A DNA stretch of 5,752 nucleotides from Bacillota bacterium (GTDB lineage Bacteria > Bacillota > Clostridia > Peptostreptococcales > Thermotaleaceae). The stretch covers positions 1 through 5,752 of the forward strand of contig JAMNXX010000104.1 in the NCBI GenBank assembly GCA_023623095.1, in the 5' to 3' direction. A model generated the notes under the pieces. It did not search any database and was not told where the DNA came from. It saw nothing but the letters and a program-made list of their open reading frames with translations. Shown here one piece after another: positions 1-5,626 of this stretch (the first letter of the stretch is position 1; every line of letters starts with the position of its first letter). The position numbers and the translations under genes were made by a program.

Positions 1-1
1 A

Positions 2-937
2 GGATACGGAAGGGATATCGTCTATGATTCTTTTTTAAGGAATATGAGGTTGAGCATAGAGAAAGGAAAACTACTGGATCCCTGGTCGCCTCAGAAGATT
101 GTCGACAACAAAAGTTTGGCAGAGTTATTCTATGAAGCGGGAAATAAAGAGAGACAGGGGTATTTTCTAAAAGAATCGGAGCGATTCTCTATCGGTAAAA
201 ATGATTTTGTGGATCTAAAGTATACGTTGTCTATGGATTATGAGAATTCCGGAAACGAACTCCAGGGCATCAAGGCGAATCTGTCTCTTTTGATCAATGC
301 AAATGAAAAAGCGGAAGAGCCGGTTCCTACAGAGCCTACAGAACCATCGGGACCTTCAAAAGGAAAAGGCACAAGTACATCGAAGAAAGCGTCTATTCCG
401 GATGCTTCTGACCACTGGGCCCACGATTGTATCAAGACATTGCTAGAGCATGGCGTCATTTCCGGATATCCTGACGGAACCATCCGACCGGATAATCCGA
501 TCAGCAGGGCAGAGACGGCTGTTTTAATAAGAAATGCATTAAAATTGGCGTCAGCAGGACAGGACGCTCTGCACTATCGAGATGCGCTGCCTTCATGGGC
601 AAGAGATTCGATTCAAGCGACTTCGGCGAAAAAAATATTTGTAGGGTATCCTGATCAGACATTTAGAGCCGATCGAAATATTACTCGGGAAGAAATGACA
701 GTTGTTTTAATCAAAGCTTTCAACAGAAAATTAGAAGGAGATATTTCGATTCCGTTCCTCGATCGGGATCAGATCGGGAAATGGGCGGAAGAATTTGTAA
801 AGACCGCGGTACAGCAAGAAATTATCGTAGGCTATCCTGATAATACGTTTAAGCCGAAGAATGCCATTACACGGGCAGAGGCATTTACCATCATTTGTAA
901 GCTGATGGGATGGCATCCGGAGCATCAATCAAATTGA
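2..937 (+). CDS. SLH-domain surface protein, 5' end outside window
   Basis: This is the C-terminal part of a secreted protein held on the cell wall by three SLH domains. Counting from the ATG at 44, the SLH repeats are at about residues 119-167, 178-227 and 238-288, each with a GYPD turn and a TRAE-type motif (SRAE 154-157, TREE 214-217, TRAE 276-279). A Pro/Glu then Lys/Ser/Thr-rich linker (about 88-118) precedes them. Three SLH repeats normally bind pyruvylated secondary wall polymer. The frame is open from position 2 to the ATG at 44, that ATG has only a weak AAGG upstream, and no signal peptide follows it, so the true start is probably outside the window. Residues before the linker, including SIGKNDFVDLKYTLSMDYE and GNELQG, resemble the end of a TasA/camelysin (CalY) beta-sandwich; that assignment is inference. 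The protein ends nine residues after the last SLH repeat. It converges with cshA. Confidence 0.88.
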   Translation, partial: GYGRDIVYDSFLRNMRLSIEKGKLLDPWSPQKIVDNKSLAELFYEAGNKERQGYFLKESERFSIGKNDFVDLKYTLSMDYENSGNELQGIKANLSLLINANEKAEEPVPTEPTEPSGPSKGKGTSTSKKASIPDASDHWAHDCIKTLLEHGVISGYPDGTIRPDNPISRAETAVLIRNALKLASAGQDALHYRDALPSWARDSIQATSAKKIFVGYPDQTFRADRNITREEMTVVLIKAFNRKLEGDISIPFLDRDQIGKWAEEFVKTAVQQEIIVGYPDNTFKPKNAITRAEAFTIICKLMGWHPEHQSN

Positions 938-943
938 TAAAAC

Positions 944-1040
944 AAAAAGGCTGGGATGAGAAGAAGTGTACCTTTAGGGAAAAATGTTGGTTATTTTCAC
1001 TGCTGTAGGTGCATATCCTGCTGACCAGCCTTTTTTATTT
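944..1040. terminator. Bidirectional terminator with long structured loop
   Basis: An 11-bp perfect inverted repeat, AAAAAGGCTGG (944-954) and CCAGCCTTTTT (1025-1035), lies between the convergent SLH and cshA genes. It carries a T-tract on each strand, so it can end transcription both ways. The 70-nt loop is unusually long but can fold further. GTGTACCT (966-973) can pair with AGGTGCAT (1007-1014) using two G-U pairs, and GAAAA (979-983) with TTTTC (994-998). A separate AT-only-like small hairpin (GTATTTT 1064-1070, AAAATAC 1074-1080) follows the cshA stop codon and looks too weak to matter. Confidence 0.7.
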
Positions 1041-1087
1041 TTTGAAAAAATTGTTGAAAATCGGTATTTTAGAAAAATACAGAGGGT

Positions 1088-2509
1088 TTATTTGTATTTG
1101 CTCTTTTTATAAAATTTTCCTTCGCGCTTTCGATGAGATGCAGAACGAGAACCGGAAGGCTTCTTCGGTTTGCTGCGTGATTTTTTGCTTCTCAACGGAG
1201 CTTCTGCGGTAATATTTACAGGCGTCATATCCGGCTCTTTTGTCAATAATTTTAAAGCGGCGGACAACAGGGAAACAGAATCGGTTTCTTCTAACAATTC
1301 TTCTGCCAGCTTTTTGTATGGATGTGTATCTTCTTTTCCTACGGTTTGCAATAATTTTTCCATCGCGATATGCTGTTGCCCTCTCATCGCTTCAATGAGC
1401 GTAGGAACGGGCTTGCGTACGATCTTTCGTTTGATCAATTGCTCAATCAATTTGAGATGTTCGATCTCTCTAGGCGTAACAAATGTTGTTGCGATGCCGG
1501 ATTGCCCTGCACGGCCTGTTCGGCCGACCCGATGCACATAGCTTTCCGGATCTTGAGGGATATCAAAATTATAGACATGGGTGACTCCCGGAATATCCAA
1601 TCCCCTTGCTGCCACATCCGTAGCGACTAATATCTCGGTAGTGCCTTCTCTGAAATGGCGCAGTACGCTATCCCGCTTTGCTTGTGTTAAATCCCCGTGG
1701 ATTCCTTCAGCGGAATACCCTCGGATGCTCAAGGCTTCTGATAGTTCATCCACCCTCCTTTTTGTTCTTCCAAAGATGATGGCCAGGTTTGGAGAATCGA
1801 TATCGAGCAGCCGGCAGAGCACATCAAATTTTTGTTTTTCCGGAACTTCCATATAAACTTGTTCTGTATCGGGGACGGTGACTTCTTTTGCTTTAATGGA
1901 AATCATCACCGGATTTTTCATAAATTGCTGCGCGAGATTTTGAATCGGTTTTGGCATCGTCGCTGAAAAGAGTAGCGTTTGACGTTCATTGGGAACTTCG
2001 CGCAGGATGGTTTCGATATCTTCAATAAACCCCATATTCAACATTTCATCTGCCTCATCCAGCGTGACGATTTTTATTTGATGAAGGCGTATCGTTCTTC
2101 TTTGTATATGATCCAGCAATCGTCCCGGAGTGGCTACGATGATCTTGGGTCTGTTTTTAAGGGCGCGAATTTGAACGCGGATGTCCTGTCCGCCATAGAT
2201 AGGCAGTGCTCGGATGCCTTTGAATTGCCCTATTTTATTTAATTCTTCGGCCACTTGTATCGCAAGTTCCCTTGTGGGGGTGATGACCAGAGATTGGATG
2301 GTTTCATCCTCCGGATCCATTTTTTCTATGAGCGGTATTCCAAAAGCCGCTGTTTTTCCGGTACCTGTTTGTGCTTGGCCGATTACATCCCTTTCTTGCA
2401 TGGCGAGGGGAATCGTTTGTTCTTGAATGGGAGTCATTTCTTCAAAACCCATCTTAGAGACAGCCCGGAGGATCGGTTGACTCAATCCGATTTCACAGAA
2501 AGTTGTCAT
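1088..2509 (-). CDS. cshA: CshA-type DEAD-box ATP-dependent RNA helicase
   Basis: This cytoplasmic enzyme unwinds RNA duplexes using ATP. CshA orthologues act in cold adaptation, ribosome assembly and mRNA decay with the Gram-positive degradosome. The 473 residues carry the full motif set: Q motif GFEEMTPIQ (21-29), Walker A AQTGTGKT (46-53), Ia PTREL (78-82), Ib TPGR (127-130), DEAD (151-154), SAT (182-184), [11 protein letters not shown] (296-306) and HRVGRTGR (326-333). After the two RecA-like domains comes a CshA-like extension with GQQ (377-379) and TKEPDMTPV (423-431), then a Lys/Arg/Ser-rich tail from about 440 that probably binds RNA. Length is close to that of Bacillus CshA. Nothing resembles the DbpA RNA-binding domain. 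The start is ATG at 2509, with AAAAGGAG at 2521-2528 (plus-strand coordinates) about 11 nt upstream. A nearer out-of-frame ATG at 2519 is ignored. The gene is divergent from icd. Confidence 0.95.
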   Translation of the reverse strand: MTTFCEIGLSQPILRAVSKMGFEEMTPIQEQTIPLAMQERDVIGQAQTGTGKTAAFGIPLIEKMDPEDETIQSLVITPTRELAIQVAEELNKIGQFKGIRALPIYGGQDIRVQIRALKNRPKIIVATPGRLLDHIQRRTIRLHQIKIVTLDEADEMLNMGFIEDIETILREVPNERQTLLFSATMPKPIQNLAQQFMKNPVMISIKAKEVTVPDTEQVYMEVPEKQKFDVLCRLLDIDSPNLAIIFGRTKRRVDELSEALSIRGYSAEGIHGDLTQAKRDSVLRHFREGTTEILVATDVAARGLDIPGVTHVYNFDIPQDPESYVHRVGRTGRAGQSGIATTFVTPREIEHLKLIEQLIKRKIVRKPVPTLIEAMRGQQHIAMEKLLQTVGKEDTHPYKKLAEELLEETDSVSLLSAALKLLTKEPDMTPVNITAEAPLRSKKSRSKPKKPSGSRSASHRKREGKFYKKSKYK

Positions 2510-2576
2510 AAATATTCATTCTCCTTTTGTACGTTTGTATTTTATAGGTGACGGCTTGTTTTGATTGGAACGCAAT

Positions 2577-2604
2577 TTTTTATGGTTTATTTTTGCCGTC
2601 TCAA
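2577..2604 (-). promoter_or_regulatory. Possible proximal cshA promoter
   Basis: On the minus strand TTGAGA (2604-2599) and TAAAAA (2582-2577) are separated by 16 nt, a fair -35 and a weak -10. It would give a cshA leader of about 60 nt. If it is used, the upstream attenuator-like region would be bypassed by part of the transcripts. AT-rich DNA yields many such matches by chance. Confidence 0.3.
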
Positions 2605-2684
2605 AAATAGTTTTTAAAATGAATTCATGCTTTATTTAGGATTTGCGCATTTTAATATTTTATGATCCTTTTTTAGGTTCAGAT

Positions 2685-2715
2685 AAAAAAGCATTTCCTG
2701 TCAATTAGAAATGCT
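2685..2715 (-). terminator. Minus-strand intrinsic terminator in cshA leader
   Basis: Read on the minus strand, AGCATTTC (2715-2708) pairs with GAAATGC (2697-2691) across a 10-nt loop. It is followed directly by six T residues (2690-2685). No complete gene on this strand lies upstream, so it would end either a short RNA of about 100 nt or, as an attenuator, the leader transcript of cshA. Its 5' arm can also pair with an upstream segment (2779-2771). Confidence 0.5.
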
Positions 2716-2770
2716 ATTGTTTTCATTATGTTTCAGAACCCGCATGCTTTATATAAAAATTTTTACATAA

Positions 2771-2779
2771 AATAGCATT
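2771..2779 (-). promoter_or_regulatory. Candidate antiterminator arm of cshA leader
   Basis: On the minus strand AATGCTATT (2779-2771) is the exact complement of AATAGCATT (2718-2710). That segment includes most of the 5' arm of the terminator at 2685-2715. The two pairings cannot form together, which is the usual arrangement of terminator and antiterminator. The regulatory role is inference from pairing only. No known riboswitch aptamer was recognised. Confidence 0.35.
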
Positions 2780-2792
2780 GCATATGAAAACA

Positions 2793-2822
2793 ATCATATC
2801 ATAGGCGAAGGTTTGATTGCAA
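2793..2822 (-). promoter_or_regulatory. Minus-strand sigma-A-type promoter, probable distal cshA promoter
   Basis: On the minus strand TTGCAA (2822-2817) and TATGAT (2798-2793) are separated by 18 nt, with 4/6 and 5/6 consensus matches. Transcription would begin near 2786, giving a cshA leader of about 277 nt. Its -35 box lies only five bases from the -35 box of the opposing icd promoter, so the two look like a divergent pair. Confidence 0.4.
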
Positions 2823-2827
2823 GAAGT

Positions 2828-2857
2828 TTGTTTTTTGCCTCTAAGTTATTGTATAAT
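2828..2857 (+). promoter_or_regulatory. Sigma-A-type promoter for icd
   Basis: A perfect -10 box TATAAT (2852-2857) is preceded by TTGTTT (2828-2833) with an 18-nt spacer. Predicted transcription starts near 2864, leaving a leader of about 44 nt before the icd start. No operator could be named. The leader is too short for a riboswitch. Confidence 0.65.
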
Positions 2858-2907
2858 AAGGTATATTTGCAAAGATAGGATAAAAAATATAGAAAAGGAG
2901 AGAGACG

Positions 2908-4119
2908 ATGACGGAGAAAATTCGAATGGAAGTTCCATTGGTTGAAATGGACGGCGATGAAATGACGAGAGTGATCTGGAAACAGATCAAGGATATTCTT
3001 TTGATGCCATATATTGATTTAAAGACGGTATATTACGATCTGGGGCTTAAAAAAAGAGATGAAACGGATGATCAAATTACCGTAGAAGCTGCAGAGGCTA
3101 CAAAAAAATACGGGGTAGCGGTAAAATGTGCGACCATTACGCCAAATGCGCAGCGCGTTGAAGAATATGGTTTAAAACAAATGTGGAAAAGTCCAAATGC
3201 TACGATTCGGGCGATTTTAGACGGTACGGTATTTCGTACGCCCATTATCGTTAAAAATATTAAACCCTTTGTAAGGACATGGGAAAAACCGATCACGATC
3301 GCAAGGCATGCTTATGGCGATATTTATAAAAATGTGGAGATGCGGATTCAGACAAAGGGAAAGGCAGAGATTGTATTCACATCAGAAAATGGAGAGGTGA
3401 CAAAAGAAGTCATCCATGATTTTGATGGTGCGGGTATACTGATGGGAATGCACAATCTGGACAAATCCATCGAAAGCTTTGCGAGATCCTGCATGAATTA
3501 TGCGCTGGCTTTGAAACAGGATCTGTGGTTTTCTACCAAGGACACGATTTCCAAAAAATACGATCATACTTTTAAAGATATATTTGAGCAAATTTATGAA
3601 AAAGAGTATAAAGAAAAATTTGAGGCTTCCGGCATCGAATATTTCTATACATTGATCGATGATGCGGTGGCAAGAGTGATTCGAAGCGCCGGCGGCATGA
3701 TCTGGGCATGCAAAAATTACGATGGAGATGTGATGTCCGACATGGTTGCAACGGCTTTTGGCAGCCTGGCGATGATGACATCGGTATTGGTTTCACCGGA
3801 AGGATATTATGAATATGAGGCGGCCCATGGAACGGTGACAAGACATTACTATCGGCACCTAAAAGGAGAAGAAACATCAACCAATCCCACAGCTACTTTA
3901 TTTGCCTGGACAGGCGCTTTGAAAAAAAGAGGCGAATTAGATGGAATTCAGGAGTTGGTGGATTTTGCTGAGAAACTTGAAAACGCAACTATCCAGACAA
4001 TCGAAGCGGGGATCATGACGAAGGATTTGGCAGCCCTTGCGGAAGGCGAAAAGAAGATCGTCAATACGAAAGTATTTTTAGAAGAGATCAACAGCCGCCT
4101 TTTAAAAGCGTTAGAATAG
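2908..4119 (+). CDS. icd: NADP-dependent isocitrate dehydrogenase, type II
   Basis: This enzyme oxidatively decarboxylates isocitrate to 2-oxoglutarate with NADP and Mg2+ or Mn2+. It supplies glutamate precursor and NADPH in the cytoplasm, normally as a homodimer. The 403 residues match the usual length of the eukaryote-like type II family. Isocitrate-binding residues correspond to T78, S95, N97, R101, R110 and R133, within [16 protein letters not shown] (95-110) and RHAYGD (133-138). Metal ligands lie in DGDVMSD (272-278). [10 protein letters not shown] (305-314) contains R312 and H313, aligning with the residues that contact the NADP 2'-phosphate in human IDH1, so NADP is the likely cofactor. 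The ATG follows AAAGGAGA with normal spacing. No other TCA gene is adjacent, so it is probably transcribed alone. Common gene names are icd or idh. Confidence 0.96.
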   Translation: MTEKIRMEVPLVEMDGDEMTRVIWKQIKDILLMPYIDLKTVYYDLGLKKRDETDDQITVEAAEATKKYGVAVKCATITPNAQRVEEYGLKQMWKSPNATIRAILDGTVFRTPIIVKNIKPFVRTWEKPITIARHAYGDIYKNVEMRIQTKGKAEIVFTSENGEVTKEVIHDFDGAGILMGMHNLDKSIESFARSCMNYALALKQDLWFSTKDTISKKYDHTFKDIFEQIYEKEYKEKFEASGIEYFYTLIDDAVARVIRSAGGMIWACKNYDGDVMSDMVATAFGSLAMMTSVLVSPEGYYEYEAAHGTVTRHYYRHLKGEETSTNPTATLFAWTGALKKRGELDGIQELVDFAEKLENATIQTIEAGIMTKDLAALAEGEKKIVNTKVFLEEINSRLLKALE

Positions 4120-4178
4120 ATGATTGATAGAAAAAAGGGTTTAAACAAACGGCTGTTTTTTGATACGATAGAAAAAGA

Positions 4179-4222
4179 TGCGGAGCATTTGGTATATTTA
4201 CAAAACGATCGAATGCTCCGTA
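4179..4222. terminator. Strong hairpin downstream of icd, terminator-like on minus strand
   Basis: Fifteen consecutive pairs (three of them G-U) join 4179-4193 to 4208-4222 around a 14-nt loop. The core CGGAGCATT (4181-4189) and AATGCTCCG (4212-4220) is perfect. On the plus strand it is followed by A-rich DNA, not a T-tract. On the minus strand it is followed by TCTTTTT, so termination would work better for antisense transcription. On the icd transcript it could act as a 3'-end stabiliser. No complete minus-strand gene lies upstream to explain it. Confidence 0.5.
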
Positions 4223-4239
4223 AAAATAATCGAATATGG

Positions 4240-4290
4240 AAGGAAAAGCTTTCTCCTTCTAGAAATAGAAGATGGAAGCTTTTTCTTATA
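4240..4290 (+). terminator. Long GAAA-capped hairpin, probable icd terminator
   Basis: Left arm 4240-4261 and right arm 4266-4287 pair over 22 positions, with two G-U pairs and two mismatches, around a GAAA tetraloop (4262-4265). The 3' side ends in AGCTTTTTCTT, so a core stem followed by a T-rich stretch is available, with an A-tract on the 5' side. This is the best terminator candidate for icd on the plus strand. The GNRA loop and length would also suit a structured RNA element. Confidence 0.5.
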
Positions 4291-4313
4291 AAATAATCTG
4301 TACGGGAAGGTTT

Positions 4314-4344
4314 TTAACAATCGTTTTAAGGGTATATTTATAAA
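4314..4344 (+). promoter_or_regulatory. Weak candidate promoter for the YHS-like gene
   Basis: TTAACA (4314-4319) and TATAAA (4339-4344) each match 5/6 of consensus, but the 19-nt spacer is long. Transcription would start near 4351. The position after the icd hairpins makes a promoter here sensible, but the match alone is not strong. Confidence 0.3.
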
Positions 4345-4409
4345 AATAGGTGAATCCAAAAAGGATAAGTCGAATAAATATTGTAAGAGATGAGGAACCT
4401 GATTGAATG

Positions 4410-4416
4410 AAAGGAG
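4410..4416 (+). promoter_or_regulatory. Ribosome binding site fixing the GTG start at 4427
   Basis: AAAGGAG lies 10 nt before GTG 4427. The in-frame TTG at 4403 lies upstream of this site, and the GTG at 4418 is one base from it. Both are therefore unlikely starts. Confidence 0.75.
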
Positions 4417-4426
4417 TGTGAGAGCG

Positions 4427-4726
4427 GTGGAAATATTGAATTGGATTTGGTCGATTTTACTGATTGCTTTTTTCACAAGATTGATTTATGTATTCAAGGC
4501 GGCACAGAGATATAAAAAGGAATTAGAAGAGATAGAGAATGAAAGAAACAGGATGAGAGAAGAAGCACAAAAGAAAATCCAACCCATTGAAATGGTTCGA
4601 GACGCGCTCTCCGGTGCGTATATCCCAAAACATCAGGCATATCAAGCGGTCATCGATGGCAAAGTTTATTTTTTTGTGAGTTGGGAAAATCGGCAGTTAT
4701 TTATAGAAAATGTAAAAAAATCTTAA
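4427..4726 (+). CDS. Small membrane-anchored protein with cysteine-less YHS-like domain
   Basis: I do not recognise a named gene. The 99-residue product, read from the GTG start, has three parts. A single hydrophobic segment (about 6-23) is followed by Arg/Lys and should anchor it in the membrane with the rest probably cytoplasmic. A charged Glu/Arg/Lys stretch (about 28-50) is likely to form a coiled coil. The C-terminal region (about 53-95) has the pattern of YHS/TRASH-like modules: MVRDALSGAYIP (56-67), then DGKVYFFVSWENRQLF (77-92). Metal-binding YHS domains typically have DPVCG and a YFCS-type motif. Here S62 and V84 stand where cysteines would be, so metal binding by that route is unlikely. 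The gene ends 54 bases before the methylase and is co-directional. Function is unknown; a scaffold or membrane adaptor is only a guess. Confidence 0.72.
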   Translation: MEILNWIWSILLIAFFTRLIYVFKAAQRYKKELEEIENERNRMREEAQKKIQPIEMVRDALSGAYIPKHQAYQAVIDGKVYFFVSWENRQLFIENVKKS

Positions 4727-4765
4727 ATCCCGATACACTGGCTTAGCTAAATGAGAAAGTCAGGC

Positions 4766-4772
4766 GAGGAGG
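4766..4772 (+). promoter_or_regulatory. Ribosome binding site fixing the methylase start at 4781
   Basis: GAGGAGG lies 8 nt before ATG 4781. The in-frame ATG at 4751 has no purine-rich site upstream and lies before this motif, so the shorter 278-residue protein is preferred. Confidence 0.8.
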
Positions 4773-4780
4773 CAGTATCG

Positions 4781-5617
4781 ATGAAAAAGAACCGACTTGT
4801 GAAACCTATTGTAAAATGGGTAGGAGGAAAAAGGCAGCTTCTGCCGGAGATAGAGAAGCATATACCGGATACCATTTCTACCTACTACGAGCCTTTTTTA
4901 GGCGGTGGTGCAGTGCTATTTCATTTGCAGCCGCCAAAGGCTGTGGTCAATGATATCAATGAAGAACTTATCAACCTCTATCGGGTGATTAAAGATAATG
5001 TTGATGCGCTTATAGAAGAGTTGAAAAAGTACCGGAATGAAGCGGATTATTTTTATGAGATCAGAGAACTGGATAGAGACAAACAAAGATATTCTCAAAT
5101 GACCCCTGTTGAGAAAGCGGCCAGAATTCTTTACTTAAACAAAACCTGCTACAATGGCTTATTTCGAGTAAATGCACAGGGGTATTTTAATGTTCCTTTT
5201 GGGAGATATAAAAATCCGGATATTGTTAATGAAATCACTTTAAGAGCGGTAAGCGATTATTTCAATCAGGCACAGGTGATTTTCAAAAGCTGCGATTTTG
5301 AAACTGCACTCAAAGGGATCAGAAAGGGCAGTTTCGTATATTTTGATCCGCCCTATGATCCGATCAGCGATACAAGCAGTTTTACGGGATATGGAAAAGA
5401 CGGCTTTCATCGAAATGAACAAAAAAGACTAAAGAGGTTATGCGATAAGTTGAATCAAAGAGGGATACGCTTCCTGCTTTCAAATTCAAAGACGGACTTC
5501 ATCCTGGAACTGTATAAAGAATACAAGATAGAAATTGTTCAGGCCAAGAGGACAGTGAATTCGAGAGGGGATAGAAGGGGGGCAGTGGAGGAGGTGCTGG
5601 TGAAAAATTATGAATGA
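4781..5617 (+). CDS. dam: DpnM/Dam-family adenine-N6 DNA methyltransferase
   Basis: This protein transfers a methyl group from S-adenosylmethionine to N6 of adenine in duplex DNA, and by family most likely in GATC. It is a D12-class (alpha-type) enzyme of 278 residues, the normal size. Motif X is KPIVKWVGGKRQLL (8-21), the AdoMet-binding motif I is YYEPFLGGGAVLF (35-47), and the catalytic motif IV is DPPY (189-192). NKTCYNGLFRVN (120-131) and GYFNVPFGRYKNP match conserved DpnM/Dam segments near the target-recognition region. It resembles DpnM-type enzymes more than E. coli Dam, by memory of those sequences. No restriction endonuclease gene is present within the window. It may be co-transcribed with the small gene 54 bases upstream. 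A possible internal promoter (TTGGGA 4681, TATAGA 4702) has only a 15-nt spacer. The reading frame stops just before a G5-domain remnant in the same frame. Confidence 0.93.
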   Translation: MKKNRLVKPIVKWVGGKRQLLPEIEKHIPDTISTYYEPFLGGGAVLFHLQPPKAVVNDINEELINLYRVIKDNVDALIEELKKYRNEADYFYEIRELDRDKQRYSQMTPVEKAARILYLNKTCYNGLFRVNAQGYFNVPFGRYKNPDIVNEITLRAVSDYFNQAQVIFKSCDFETALKGIRKGSFVYFDPPYDPISDTSSFTGYGKDGFHRNEQKRLKRLCDKLNQRGIRFLLSNSKTDFILELYKEYKIEIVQAKRTVNSRGDRRGAVEEVLVKNYE

Positions 5618-5626
5618 TTTTCTTAA

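Larger units (their letters stand above)
4120..4426. other. Non-coding region with two strong hairpins
   Basis: This stretch of about 300 bases between icd and the small YHS-like gene has no convincing coding sequence. It holds two consecutive long hairpins (4179-4222 and 4240-4287, listed separately), a weak candidate promoter and the ribosome binding site of the next gene. AACAGCCG inside the end of icd (4090-4097) can pair with CGGCTGTT (4150-4157), which is followed by four T residues. Its 52-nt loop makes it a poor terminator. Confidence 0.6.

Noticed and set aside
1009..1212. Plus-strand open frame across the terminator and the 3' end of cshA
   Set aside because: It begins inside the terminator loop and then runs antisense to cshA; no ribosome binding site and no family similarity.
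2550..2600. GACGGC/GCCGTC inverted repeat (2550-2555, 2595-2600) and the palindrome ATGAATTCAT (2619-2628) as operators
   Set aside because: A six-base stem with a 39-nt loop and an isolated ten-base palindrome are expected by chance in AT-rich intergenic DNA; neither fits a known operator.
3572..3880. Minus-strand open frame of 102 codons inside icd
   Set aside because: It lies entirely antisense to strongly conserved icd coding sequence and its translation is of low-complexity, non-family character.
4198..4476. Minus-strand open frame of 92 codons over the icd 3' region
   Set aside because: It overlaps the two hairpins and the start of the YHS-like gene, lacks a good ribosome binding site and shows no recognisable domain.
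4751..4780. Ten-codon upstream extension of the methylase from ATG 4751
   Set aside because: No ribosome binding site precedes it, whereas GAGGAGG is well placed for ATG 4781; the extension has no family similarity.
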